Positions 25,932 to 34,030 of a DNA stretch of 45,081 nt are shown piece after piece. This stretch comes from Clostridiales bacterium. GTDB lineage: Bacteria; Bacillota; Clostridia; Oscillospirales; Acutalibacteraceae. How positions within the stretch are numbered: position 1 is the stretch's first letter; every line of letters starts with the position of its first letter. A program made the translations under genes and the position numbers. Below the pieces are notes generated by a model that did no database searches, was not told the DNA's origin, and was given only the letters and a program-made list of their open reading frames with translations. The stretch is from contig DUMT01000119.1 in NCBI GenBank assembly GCA_012839705.1, positions 1-45,081 on the forward strand. Reading direction: 5' to 3'.

Positions 25932-27599
25932 ATGGCAAGCTGGTTTGATGAAAACAATTTCAATGAGCCAAACGAGGATGAAAAACTGAAAAACGAAAAT
26001 AGCGGCGCTGATGGCGGGCAGAGCGAAAGCCAGCCTTCCATCCCGGATTTGGAAAATGAAAACAAAGAAGAACAGAATCAAACCGCCGAAACGGAAGATA
26101 TAAAACCCAATAATTCCTGGTACACACCGGGAGGTTCAAGCTACACCGCAGGCAACCCTGGCAGCCAGGGCAATTACGGCACAACTTACCGCTACGGCGT
26201 AAATGCCCCAAACCCTGTCCCATTTAACACAAACCACTATTCACCCAATCAGCCGCAGAACAACAATTCAGGCGGCTACAATCCGCCCACTGGTGGCTTT
26301 AACAATAATTCGGGTAATTACCATAATTCGGGCAATTACAATTCCGGCGGCTATAACCCATATGGCAGCTGGCAAAGGCCGCCTCAGCAACCCACTCCGC
26401 CCAATTCACCCAATATGAGCAATTTCAACGGCAGCCAGCCGCCAAAGCCCCCAAAAAAGAAGAAGGGCGCTACTATCGCAATCGCCACCCTCAGTGTAGT
26501 TTGCGCCGCAGCCATTATAACGCTGTCTGTTTTGCTGGCAATCGCCCTTAATGACAACAAAGTTCCCAGGGACAACAACACCTCATCCACCACTTCGTCC
26601 ACCGCTTCAGGAAATGCACCTTCTGTGGAGATTGTTGAAAACGACCCTGACGCTATGGGGCTGAGCACACCGTCCATCATAGAAAAGAACCTGCATTCTA
26701 CTGTGGTAATCTCTGTTTATGAGCGCCGGAATACCATGTACGGAATCAGCCCGGTTGAGGTAGGCGCCGCCTCCGGTATTGTCATGAGCCGGGATGGGTA
26801 TATCATCACCAACTGGCATGTTGTGATTAACGAAAAAACCGGAAAAACTTACGATAAGATCACCGTTAAAACCTATGACGGCACTGTTTATGAAAACGCC
26901 CAGGTTATTGGCGCCGATAAGGATACCGACCTCGCGGTCATCAAGGTTGCCGCTGTTAACCTTGCCGTCCCTGAATTCGGGGATTCATCCAAACTCAAGC
27001 TTGGCGACAAGGTTGTTGCCATTGGCAATGCTGGCGGCCTCTCCTGGACCTCCACTCAGGGTATCGTATCAGGTTTGGCGCGTGATGTTTATGAAGATAC
27101 CGGCTATGCTATTAAATGCTTGCAGATAGATGCCGCTATCAACCCCGGAAACTCCGGCGGGCCCCTTCTCAACGCGCAGGGGCAGGTTGTCGGAATCAAT
27201 TCCGCAAAAATCGTAGCCAACGGCTATGAAGGTTTGGGATTCTCAATCCCGATAACCGAAGCCAAAGTGATTATTGACGACCTGGTGAAATACGGTTATG
27301 TCAAAAACCGAGTAATGCTTGGAGTTTCTGTTATCGATATTGAGCAGCTCGGATATGAAGGCTGCCAAATCCGTGAAATCAATGAGGATTCCTGCCTTGT
27401 GGGCACCAAAGTACAGGTTGGGGATATAATCGTAAAAGTCGGGGATAAGAGTATTAGAACCGGCGTTGAGCTCAGAAATGAGCTTTCAAAATACAAAGTT
27501 GGCGACCAGGTCACCCTCACCCTGCTCAGGGTCAGCCGCGATTTTTCAAAGGATTATTTCACAGTTACCGTTACTTTAAAGGAATATAACGGAAAATAA
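25932..27599 (+). CDS. HtrA/DegP-type membrane-anchored serine protease
   Basis: 555 aa. It has a long Asn/Gly/Pro/Tyr-rich cytosolic region (about 1-172, with NSGNY/NSGGYNP repeats), a Lys-rich stop, one membrane helix (about 180-206) and a Ser/Thr linker. A trypsin-like domain follows with catalytic H296 (ITNWHVV), D333 (DTDLAVIKV) and S408 (NPGNSGGPLL), and then a C-terminal PDZ domain (about 450-550). It probably degrades misfolded proteins outside the membrane. The ATG at 25923 abuts GAAAGGA; the ATG at 25932 is 9 nt from it and is preferred. It lies next to a two-component system, as htrA does in walRK-type loci. Confidence 0.93.
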   Translation: MASWFDENNFNEPNEDEKLKNENSGADGGQSESQPSIPDLENENKEEQNQTAETEDIKPNNSWYTPGGSSYTAGNPGSQGNYGTTYRYGVNAPNPVPFNTNHYSPNQPQNNNSGGYNPPTGGFNNNSGNYHNSGNYNSGGYNPYGSWQRPPQQPTPPNSPNMSNFNGSQPPKPPKKKKGATIAIATLSVVCAAAIITLSVLLAIALNDNKVPRDNNTSSTTSSTASGNAPSVEIVENDPDAMGLSTPSIIEKNLHSTVVISVYERRNTMYGISPVEVGAASGIVMSRDGYIITNWHVVINEKTGKTYDKITVKTYDGTVYENAQVIGADKDTDLAVIKVAAVNLAVPEFGDSSKLKLGDKVVAIGNAGGLSWTSTQGIVSGLARDVYEDTGYAIKCLQIDAAINPGNSGGPLLNAQGQVVGINSAKIVANGYEGLGFSIPITEAKVIIDDLVKYGYVKNRVMLGVSVIDIEQLGYEGCQIREINEDSCLVGTKVQVGDIIVKVGDKSIRTGVELRNELSKYKVGDQVTLTLLRVSRDFSKDYFTVTVTLKEYNGK

Positions 27600-27615
27600 G
27601 TAACCAATAATTTGC

Positions 27616-27650
27616 GCCTGAAGTTCGTATTTGAACTTCAGGCATTTTTT
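27616..27650 (+). terminator. Intrinsic terminator after the protease gene
   Basis: GCCTGAAGTTC (27616-27626) and GAACTTCAGGC (27633-27643) form a perfect 11-bp stem, followed by ATTTTTT. Confidence 0.93.
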
Positions 27651-27761
27651 ATTGTTTATTATTCACTAATCTATTTCAATTGATTTGTTGATTTTCTATG
27701 AGCGGTTTTTATATATAAAACGGAAATGAATACTGCGGGTTTTTTCGGCTAATATTAAAGA

Positions 27762-27790
27762 TTGACAGTTTAACCCTGCAAGGTTATAAT
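27762..27790 (+). promoter_or_regulatory. Consensus sigma-A promoter for adhE
   Basis: TTGACA (27762-27767), 17-bp spacer, TATAAT (27785-27790): an exact match at both hexamers with optimal spacing. The predicted transcription start is near 27797. Confidence 0.92.
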
Positions 27791-27801
27791 ATAATTGAAA
27801 A

Positions 27802-27819
27802 TTGTTAAATGTTTAACAA
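27802..27819. promoter_or_regulatory. Rex operator upstream of adhE
   Basis: TTGTTAAATGTTTAACAA is an 18-bp match to the Rex consensus TTGTTAANNNNTTAACAA. It begins about 5 nt after the predicted transcription start, where bound Rex would block initiation until NADH rises. No rex gene is in the window. Confidence 0.88.
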
Positions 27820-27853
27820 ACTTTTGAAACGATTTCCAAGAAAGGGGATTGCT

Positions 27854-30442
27854 ATGCAGGCTGTTAAAAACGATGTCCAAAACACTATTGATGTTCTTGT
27901 AAATAATGCCTTGGAAGCTTTAGAGGAATATATGAAACTTTCCCAGGAGCAGGTTGATAAAATCACCCATGCCATGGCATTGGCCGGCCTTGACAATCAC
28001 ATGATGCTGGCAAAAATGGCTGTAGAAGAAACCGGCAGGGGAATTTTAGAGGACAAGGTTACAAAGAACATTTTCGCCACCGAGTATGTTTACCACAGCA
28101 TTAAATATGAGAAGACCGTTGGGATTGTCAACGAAAATGAACACGAGGATTACTACGAAGTTATTGAGCCTGTAGGTGTAATCGCAGGCGTTACCCCGGT
28201 TACCAACCCCACTTCAACCACTATGTTCAAATCCATTATCTCCGCCAAGACCCGCAACCCGATTATCTTTGCCTTCCATCCTTCCGCGCAGAAGTGCAGC
28301 GCCGAAGCCGCCAGAATATTGAGGGATGCAGCCGTCAAGGCAGGCGCACCGAAATATTGCATCCAGTGGATTGAAACTCCCTCTATTGAAGCTACCCAGG
28401 CTTTGATGGCACACAAAGGCGTTTCGCTGATTCTGGCAACCGGCGGTACAGGAATGGTCAGGTCTGCATATTCCTGCGGCAAACCGGCTTTAGGCGTTGG
28501 CCCCGGCAATGTCCCCTGCTTTATCGAAAAAACCGCCAAGCTCAAAAGGGCGATTACCGACCTTATCCTTTCAAAATCCTTCGACAACGGCATGATTTGT
28601 GCATCAGAGCAGGCTGCAATAATCGAGGAGCCAATTTACAACGAGGCTGTCGCCTTTATGAAGGAGCATAAATGCTACTTCACCACTCCCGAAGAAACCA
28701 AAAAGATTGAAGCGGCAGTAATGAATGTTGAGAAATGCGCGGTTAACCCGGATGTCGTAGGAAAAAGCCCGAAATATATCGCTGAAAAGGCTGGCATCAC
28801 AATCCCGGAAGATACAAAAATTATCTGCTGCGAAATCGACGGAGTCGGCAGGGAATACCCGCTGTCCTTTGAGAAGCTCTCCCCTGTCCTTGCAGTAATC
28901 AAGGCAAAGGATGTTGAGCATGGAATCCAGCTGGCCGAAAAAATGGTCGAGATAGGCGGGCTTGGGCACTCTTCGGTTATCCATTCAAGCGATGAAAATG
29001 TAATCGAGGAATTCTCAAAGAGGATGAAAACCGGCCGCGTAATAATCAACTCTCCTTCCACCCACGGAGCCATTGGCGATATCTACAACACCAACATGCC
29101 ATCCCTCACCCTTGGCTGTGGTTCCTACGGTTCCAACTCCACCACTTCCAATGTTTCGGCTGTAAACCTTGTTAACAGAAAAAGAGTCGCCAAAAGGAGA
29201 GTCAATATGCAGTGGTTCAAGGTTCCTGAAAAGATTTACTTCGAGCCGGGAAGCCTTCAGTACCTTGAAAAAATGCCCGATATAAGCCGCGCCTTCATCG
29301 TCACCGACCCCCATATGGTTAAACTGGGCTATGTTGACAGGGTACTCTACTACCTCAGAAAACGCACAAGTTATGTCCATTCCGAAATCTTCACCGATGT
29401 TGAGCCCGACCCCTCACTGGATACAGTCCTTAAGGGCGCCGCTATGATGAACAACTTCAAACCCGATGTGATTATTGCTTTGGGCGGCGGCTCCGCAATT
29501 GACGCTGCAAAGGGCATGTGGCTGTACTATGAGCACCCTGAAACCGACTTTAAAGGCCTTGCCGAGAAGTTCATGGATATAAGGAAAAGGGTATATAAGC
29601 TGCCGAAGATGGGCACAAAGGCAAAACTGGTGGCAATCCCCACAACCTCAGGAACAGGCAGCGAAGTTACATCCTTCGCGGTTATCACCGACAAGCAGCG
29701 CAACATCAAATATCCACTTGCTGACTATGAGCTGACTCCCGACGTCGCCATAATCGACCCCGATTTTGTCATGACCGTTCCCCCTTCAATTACTGCCGAT
29801 ACTGGTATGGACGTTTTGACCCACGCCATGGAGGCTTATGTATCAGTCCTTGCATCTGACTACACCGACGCCCTCGCAATCAAGGCCATCAAGATGGTAT
29901 TCAAGTACCTGCCGATTGCCTACAAAAACGGCTCAGACCAGGTTGCCCGGGAGAAAATGCACAACGCTTCCACCATGGCTGGCATGGCATTTACAAACGC
30001 CTTCCTTGGAATCAACCACTCCCTTGCCCACAAGCTCGGAGCGGAGTTTAACCTCCCCCACGGCAGGGCAAACGCCATCCTTCTTCCCCATGTAATCGAA
30101 TACAACGGTGTAAAGACCCCGACTAAATTCATGTCCTTCCCGAAATATGAGCATTACATCGCCGCCGACAAATATGCGGAAATCGCGGAAGAACTGGGGC
30201 TTAAGATCAAAACCGCTGAAGAAGGCGCAAAAGCCCTTGCCAACGCGGTCAGGCAGCTTATGAAGGAGCTTAATATACCCCTCACATTGAAGGATTGCGG
30301 CATTGATGAGAAAAAATTCCTTGAAAAGGTGGACTATCTCGCAAACAAAGCCTTTGAAGACCAGTGCACCACTGCAAACCCGCGCATGCCCTTAATCAGC
30401 GAGCTGGCGGAAATCTATAAAAAGGCTTACTACGGGAAATAA
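27854..30442 (+). CDS. adhE: Bifunctional acetaldehyde-CoA/alcohol dehydrogenase
   Basis: Reduces acetyl-CoA to ethanol in two NADH-using steps, regenerating NAD+ in fermentation. The 862-aa protein has an N-terminal aldehyde dehydrogenase domain (about 1-430) with catalytic Cys249 (FDNGMICASEQA) and glycine-rich GVGPGNVP. An iron alcohol dehydrogenase domain follows (about 450-862) with GGGSAIDAAKGMW, TSGTGSEVTSFAV and ligand motifs DVLTHAMEAY, GINHSLAHKLG and LPHGRANA. AAAGGGG precedes the ATG at 27854; the earlier ATG at 27809 in the track lies inside the Rex operator and has no ribosome binding site. It is a single-gene unit closed by a terminator. Confidence 0.97.
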   Translation: MQAVKNDVQNTIDVLVNNALEALEEYMKLSQEQVDKITHAMALAGLDNHMMLAKMAVEETGRGILEDKVTKNIFATEYVYHSIKYEKTVGIVNENEHEDYYEVIEPVGVIAGVTPVTNPTSTTMFKSIISAKTRNPIIFAFHPSAQKCSAEAARILRDAAVKAGAPKYCIQWIETPSIEATQALMAHKGVSLILATGGTGMVRSAYSCGKPALGVGPGNVPCFIEKTAKLKRAITDLILSKSFDNGMICASEQAAIIEEPIYNEAVAFMKEHKCYFTTPEETKKIEAAVMNVEKCAVNPDVVGKSPKYIAEKAGITIPEDTKIICCEIDGVGREYPLSFEKLSPVLAVIKAKDVEHGIQLAEKMVEIGGLGHSSVIHSSDENVIEEFSKRMKTGRVIINSPSTHGAIGDIYNTNMPSLTLGCGSYGSNSTTSNVSAVNLVNRKRVAKRRVNMQWFKVPEKIYFEPGSLQYLEKMPDISRAFIVTDPHMVKLGYVDRVLYYLRKRTSYVHSEIFTDVEPDPSLDTVLKGAAMMNNFKPDVIIALGGGSAIDAAKGMWLYYEHPETDFKGLAEKFMDIRKRVYKLPKMGTKAKLVAIPTTSGTGSEVTSFAVITDKQRNIKYPLADYELTPDVAIIDPDFVMTVPPSITADTGMDVLTHAMEAYVSVLASDYTDALAIKAIKMVFKYLPIAYKNGSDQVAREKMHNASTMAGMAFTNAFLGINHSLAHKLGAEFNLPHGRANAILLPHVIEYNGVKTPTKFMSFPKYEHYIAADKYAEIAEELGLKIKTAEEGAKALANAVRQLMKELNIPLTLKDCGIDEKKFLEKVDYLANKAFEDQCTTANPRMPLISELAEIYKKAYYGK

Positions 30443-30457
30443 TAATCAATACAGCAG

Positions 30458-30492
30458 AAAAAGCGCCTCAGACAAGAGGCGCTTTTATTTTT
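30458..30492. terminator. Bidirectional terminator between adhE and coat genes
   Basis: AAAAGCGCCTC (30459-30469) and GAGGCGCTTTT (30476-30486) with a 6-nt loop; T-rich in both directions. It serves adhE (plus) and the CotF-like pair (minus). Confidence 0.9.
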
Positions 30493-30497
30493 ACCCA

Positions 30498-30767
30498 TTA
30501 GCCCTGCTGAAGCTCGCTTTTTACCTGCTGAACCTCATTGTCATTTGCCTTCATTGCCGGCTTGTAGTAGCCTTTGGACTGGGCCATTTTGAACAGGTCA
30601 TACTGGGAAGTTTCGCAGTTGTTGCGAATCTGCTGGAAAGTGCTCCTCAATTGCTGGTTTTCGCATTCGGAAATAGCAGTAGCATAGGTGGTAAGGCTGC
30701 TTTTCATCATGGAAAGAGCATCATTTACCATCACTTTATCCTGCAACATCATCTTTTCCTGAACCAT
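30498..30767 (-). CDS. CotF-family spore coat-like protein
   Basis: 89-aa, Met- and Gln-rich, almost wholly helical protein matching the Coat_F pattern. It starts with a conserved helix (VMVNDALSMMKSSLTTYATAISECENQQLRSTF) and continues with a second helix (FQQIRNNCETSQYDLFKMAQSKGYYKPA). The YYxPA end is typical of the family. AAGGAGG precedes the ATG. Its upstream neighbour, 12 nt away, encodes a related 61-aa helical hairpin, so the two look like a co-translated pair. Role in the spore coat is inferred from family. Confidence 0.8.
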   Translation of the reverse strand: MVQEKMMLQDKVMVNDALSMMKSSLTTYATAISECENQQLRSTFQQIRNNCETSQYDLFKMAQSKGYYKPAMKANDNEVQQVKSELQQG

Positions 30768-30779
30768 CGTTATTCCTCC

Positions 30780-30965
30780 TTACTGCAAAAAGCTCATTAA
30801 CTGCTGTTTAGTCTGCTGGGCATCCTGGGCGGATTTTTCAAAAAAGCTCTTAACCTGCGGGTCGGTCGCCTGCTGTGCATAAGCCATGAACTTCTGGCTT
30901 ATCATATCATGGGAGCCGATGATATGGCGCAGATACTGCAATTCCATTTGGTTAAGCTGTGACAT
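30780..30965 (-). CDS. Small CotF-associated helical protein
   Basis: 61 aa, two predicted helices (about 4-28 and 34-60) with ferritin-like spacing of hydrophobic residues (MELQYLRHIIGSHDMISQKF). It looks like the N-terminal half of longer CotF-like proteins, or a partner to the next gene. GGAAGGAG precedes the ATG. I am confident that it is coding because of the ribosome binding site and tight coupling to the CotF gene; function is inferred only from that neighbour and resemblance. Confidence 0.72.
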   Translation of the reverse strand: MSQLNQMELQYLRHIIGSHDMISQKFMAYAQQATDPQVKSFFEKSAQDAQQTKQQLMSFLQ

Positions 30966-31020
30966 TTAAATGTCTCCTTCCTTTTTTTAATTTGGTTTTC
31001 TATCTTATTATTCTCAAAAA

Positions 31021-31035
31021 TCAGATTAAATCTGA
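31021..31035. promoter_or_regulatory. Perfect 15-bp palindrome in divergent region
   Basis: TCAGATTAAATCTGA lies between the CotF-like pair (minus) and nrdD (plus), about 24 nt upstream of the nrdD -35 box. It could be an operator for either unit; no known regulator motif was matched. Confidence 0.35.
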
Positions 31036-31058
31036 CGGAAAATATTTCTGTTTTTCTA

Positions 31059-31087
31059 TTGACTTTTTAAGTTTACTATCTTATAAT
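31059..31087 (+). promoter_or_regulatory. Promoter for nrdDG
   Basis: TTGACT (31059-31064), 17-bp spacer, TATAAT (31082-31087). Predicted start near 31094, inside the first NrdR-like box. Confidence 0.88.
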
Positions 31088-31136
31088 CACTATACATTTT
31101 GTGTTTTTTCTATTAATTAAACCATATATATTGTGG
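31087..31136. promoter_or_regulatory. Pair of NrdR-like boxes
   Basis: Box 2, ACCATATATATTGTGG (31121-31136), matches 13 of 16 positions of the NrdR consensus acaCwATATaTwGtgt. Box 1, TCACTATA..TTTTGTGT (31087-31104), has good half-sites but two extra central bases. Their centres are 33 bp apart, close to the three-turn spacing usual for NrdR, and box 1 covers the predicted transcription start. Confidence 0.6.
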
Positions 31137-31171
31137 TTATTAAATTTAAACAGGTGAGGAGTTTTTTTACG

Positions 31172-33268
31172 ATGCGTCAGATTATTAAAAGAGACCGCTC
31201 TGTCGCCCCTTTCAAAAAAGAAAAAATTGTCCTGGCGATTTTCAAGGCTGCAAACGCTGTTGGAGGAAATGATTTCTCAACAGCCGAAAGGCTTGCCGAT
31301 GAGGTTGTCCGGATTGCCGACAGCCAGTTCCCCGACGGAGTGGCGGAAGTTGAGAGCATACAGGATATTGTAGAAAAAGTCCTTATCGAATCGGGCCACG
31401 CGAAAACAGCAAAGGCTTATATTCTTTACCGTGAAAAACGGCGCGCCGCCAGGGAGTCAAACGCACTGATTGGCGCCACTATAAATATGTTTACCGAATA
31501 TTTAAACGACCTGGACTGGCGGATTAACGAGAACGCCAATACCCAGAAATCCATAAACGGGCTTAACAATTATATCCGTGAAGCTTTTACCAAAAACTAT
31601 TGGCTCCATGAGATTTACCCGGAGGATATCAGAAGCGCCCATATGTCCGGTGACATACATATCCACGACCTCGGGTTTTTCGGCCCATACTGCGCCGGAT
31701 GGGATTTAAGGCAGATTTTAATAAACGGTTTCGGCGGCGTTCCCGGCAAAGTGGAATCCAAACCGCCGAAGCATCTAAGGTCATTCCTGGGGCAGATAGT
31801 AAACTCAACCTTCACAACCCAGGGGGAATGCGCCGGTGCGCAGGCTTGGTCATCCTTTGACACATATTGCGCCCCCTTTATCCGTTACGATAAGATGGAT
31901 TACAATTCAGTCCGCCAGGCGCTGCAGGAATTTGTTTTCAACCTCAATGTCCCCACCCGTGTGGGATTTCAGTGCCCCTTCTCCAACCTGACCTTTGACA
32001 TTGTGCCGCCCAGAACCTTAAAGGATCAAAACGTCATTATCGGCGGCAAAATCATGCCCGAAACATACGGCGATTTTCAGGAAGAAATGAATATGCTCAA
32101 CATGGCTTTTTGCGACGTCATGATGGAAGGCGATGCGAAAGGCAGGGTGTTCACCTTCCCAATTCCAACAATAAATATAACCAGGGATTTTGACTGGGAC
32201 AGCCCCGTTGTTGAAAAGTTTATGGAAATCACCTGCAAATACGGAATCCCCTATTTCTCCAATTACATTAATTCCGATTTGTCCCCGGAGGATGCCCTTT
32301 CCATGTGCTGCCGCCTGCGGCTGAATACTGCCGAACTCAGGAAACGCGGCGGCGGGCTTTTCGGCTCAAACCCCCTTACCGGCTCCATCGGGGTTGTGAC
32401 AATTAACCTTCCAAGGCTCGCTTACCTTTCTAAATCTGAATCTGAATTTAAAATCCGGCTATGGCAGCAGATGAATATTGCCAAAAACAGCCTTGAGATT
32501 AAACGCAAGGTTATAGAGGAGCAAACCGCCAAAGGGCTTTACCCCTATTCCGCAAACTATTTAAAAGACGTCAAGGCAAGGACCGGCAGCTACTGGTACA
32601 ACCATTTCAACACCATCGGCCTTGTGGGCATGAACGAGGCATGCCAAAACCTTTTTGGAGCCGACTGCGACATTACCACCAAAGAGGGGCAGGAATTTGC
32701 AATAAGGACTCTGAATTATATGCGGGACGTCATCATGGAAATTCAGGAGGAAACCGGGCATTATTACAATCTCGAGGCAACCCCTGCCGAAGGGACAAGC
32801 TACCGGCTCGCTAAAAAGGACAAGGAAATCTACCCGGATATTATCACTGCCGGGGACAAGGTTCCCTATTACACCAATTCAACCCAGCTTCCCGTGGGCT
32901 ATACCGAAGATATTTTCGAAACCCTCGACCTTCAGGACGAGCTGCAGTCCCTTTACACCGGCGGGACAGTGCTGCACCTCTATCTGGGCGAGGAAATCCG
33001 GGACCGGAATGTTGCAAAGACCCTGCTTAGAAAAGTGTTTACCAATTACAAGCTCCCCTATTTGTCCATTACTCCCACTTTCTCAATCTGCAACAACCAC
33101 GGCTACATTTCCGGCGAGCATTTTGAATGCCCTGAGTGCGGCGAAAAAACCGAGGTATGGAGTAGGGTTGTTGGATACCTCAGGCCGGTACAAAATTACA
33201 ACAAGGGCAAAAAAGAGGAATACTCCGAGCGCAGGAAATATGTTATTAAAGAAAAACAGGTGATATAA
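31172..33268 (+). CDS. nrdD: Anaerobic (class III) ribonucleoside-triphosphate reductase
   Basis: Makes deoxyribonucleotides using an oxygen-sensitive glycyl radical. 698 aa: an N-terminal ATP-cone (about 1-90; RDRSVAPFKKEKIVLAIFKA) for allosteric control, the ten-stranded barrel, a zinc site near the end (CNNHGYI and CPECG), and the radical glycine in RVVGYLRPVQN (about residue 666). The track begins at a GTG 13 codons earlier within the NrdR-like box; the ATG at 31172 follows GGTGAGGAG and begins MRQIIKRDR, so it is preferred. nrdG follows after 15 nt. Confidence 0.96.
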   Translation: MRQIIKRDRSVAPFKKEKIVLAIFKAANAVGGNDFSTAERLADEVVRIADSQFPDGVAEVESIQDIVEKVLIESGHAKTAKAYILYREKRRAARESNALIGATINMFTEYLNDLDWRINENANTQKSINGLNNYIREAFTKNYWLHEIYPEDIRSAHMSGDIHIHDLGFFGPYCAGWDLRQILINGFGGVPGKVESKPPKHLRSFLGQIVNSTFTTQGECAGAQAWSSFDTYCAPFIRYDKMDYNSVRQALQEFVFNLNVPTRVGFQCPFSNLTFDIVPPRTLKDQNVIIGGKIMPETYGDFQEEMNMLNMAFCDVMMEGDAKGRVFTFPIPTINITRDFDWDSPVVEKFMEITCKYGIPYFSNYINSDLSPEDALSMCCRLRLNTAELRKRGGGLFGSNPLTGSIGVVTINLPRLAYLSKSESEFKIRLWQQMNIAKNSLEIKRKVIEEQTAKGLYPYSANYLKDVKARTGSYWYNHFNTIGLVGMNEACQNLFGADCDITTKEGQEFAIRTLNYMRDVIMEIQEETGHYYNLEATPAEGTSYRLAKKDKEIYPDIITAGDKVPYYTNSTQLPVGYTEDIFETLDLQDELQSLYTGGTVLHLYLGEEIRDRNVAKTLLRKVFTNYKLPYLSITPTFSICNNHGYISGEHFECPECGEKTEVWSRVVGYLRPVQNYNKGKKEEYSERRKYVIKEKQVI

Positions 33269-33283
33269 AAGGAGTCGAATCCC

Positions 33284-33970
33284 TTGATTATTTCCGGTAT
33301 AGTTAAAAGCTCCTTTGTGGATTATCCCGGGCTTATTTCCGCCGTACTCTTTGCCCCCGGCTGCAATTATAACTGCTTTTATTGCCACAACCGCCAGCTG
33401 CTCTCCGGTCCACAGGAGGAAATCAGCCTTGATTATATTTATAAATTCTTAGATTCCCGCAGAGGGCTGATTGATGCGGTTGTAATCACCGGCGGTGAGC
33501 CGACACTGCAAAAGGATTTAATCCCTTTTTTGCATAAAATTAAATCCCTGGGTTTTAAGCTAAAGCTTGACACAAACGGCTCGAAACCCAATGTAGTGGA
33601 GAATATTTTAAAGGAAAATATCGTGGATTACTTCGCGGTGGATTATAAGGCGCCAAAATCCCGGTACCCGTCGGTTGCCGGATGCAGCATAACGGCTGAA
33701 CCGGTGCTTAAAACCATAAACCTCCTGCTTGAATCAGATACGGATTTTGAAGCCAGGACCACCCTTTTCCCCGGCCTTTCAGGGGAAGATATTTTCCAAA
33801 TGGCAAAGGAGATGCCGGTTCTCCCAAGATATGTGCTAAACCGATATAGAAAACCTGAAAACTACCTGCCCGGGGATTTAGAAAAAATTAATTCTATCCC
33901 ATTATCGCAGTCTGAAATATCCGCCATAGTTAAAAAGATTAGAGAATACCAGCCGAATATATGTTTTTAA
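33284..33970 (+). CDS. nrdG: Anaerobic ribonucleotide reductase activating protein
   Basis: Radical-SAM enzyme that generates the glycyl radical on NrdD. 228 aa with the cluster motif C27-NYN-C31-FY-C34 and the SAM-binding glycines in VVITGGEPTLQ. It belongs to the longer NrdG2-type (about 230 aa) common in Clostridia. The start is TTG at 33284: AAGGAG lies 9 nt upstream and no ATG or GTG is suitably placed. Co-transcribed with nrdD and closed by a long hairpin that overlaps the end of the convergent gene. Confidence 0.93.
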   Translation: MIISGIVKSSFVDYPGLISAVLFAPGCNYNCFYCHNRQLLSGPQEEISLDYIYKFLDSRRGLIDAVVITGGEPTLQKDLIPFLHKIKSLGFKLKLDTNGSKPNVVENILKENIVDYFAVDYKAPKSRYPSVAGCSITAEPVLKTINLLLESDTDFEARTTLFPGLSGEDIFQMAKEMPVLPRYVLNRYRKPENYLPGDLEKINSIPLSQSEISAIVKKIREYQPNICF

Positions 33971-33971
33971 A

Positions 33972-34030
33972 AGGGGAAATTGAACCCCTGACAAAAATAC
34001 CAGGGGATTAATTTCCCCTGGCTTTTTTAT
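33972..34030. terminator. Long hairpin terminator overlapping a coding end
   Basis: Left arm 33972-33990 and right arm 34001-34019 match at 17 of 19 positions (AGGGGAAATT.AA.CCCCTG type), then GGCTTTTTTAT. The right arm includes the stop codon and last codons of the convergent minus-strand gene. Confidence 0.85.

Noticed and set aside
26200-26380. Tandem DNA repeat or CRISPR-like array in the protease gene
   Set aside because: The repetition is short, irregular and in frame, coding for NSGNY/NSGGYNP protein repeats; no spacers.
27809-27853. 15-codon N-terminal extension of AdhE in the ORF track
   Set aside because: Its ATG lies inside the Rex operator and has no ribosome binding site; the ATG at 27854 follows AAAGGGG.
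30900-31171. Cobalamin or other riboswitch upstream of nrdD
   Set aside because: The leader after the promoter is under 80 nt and contains NrdR-like boxes instead; no B12-box was seen.
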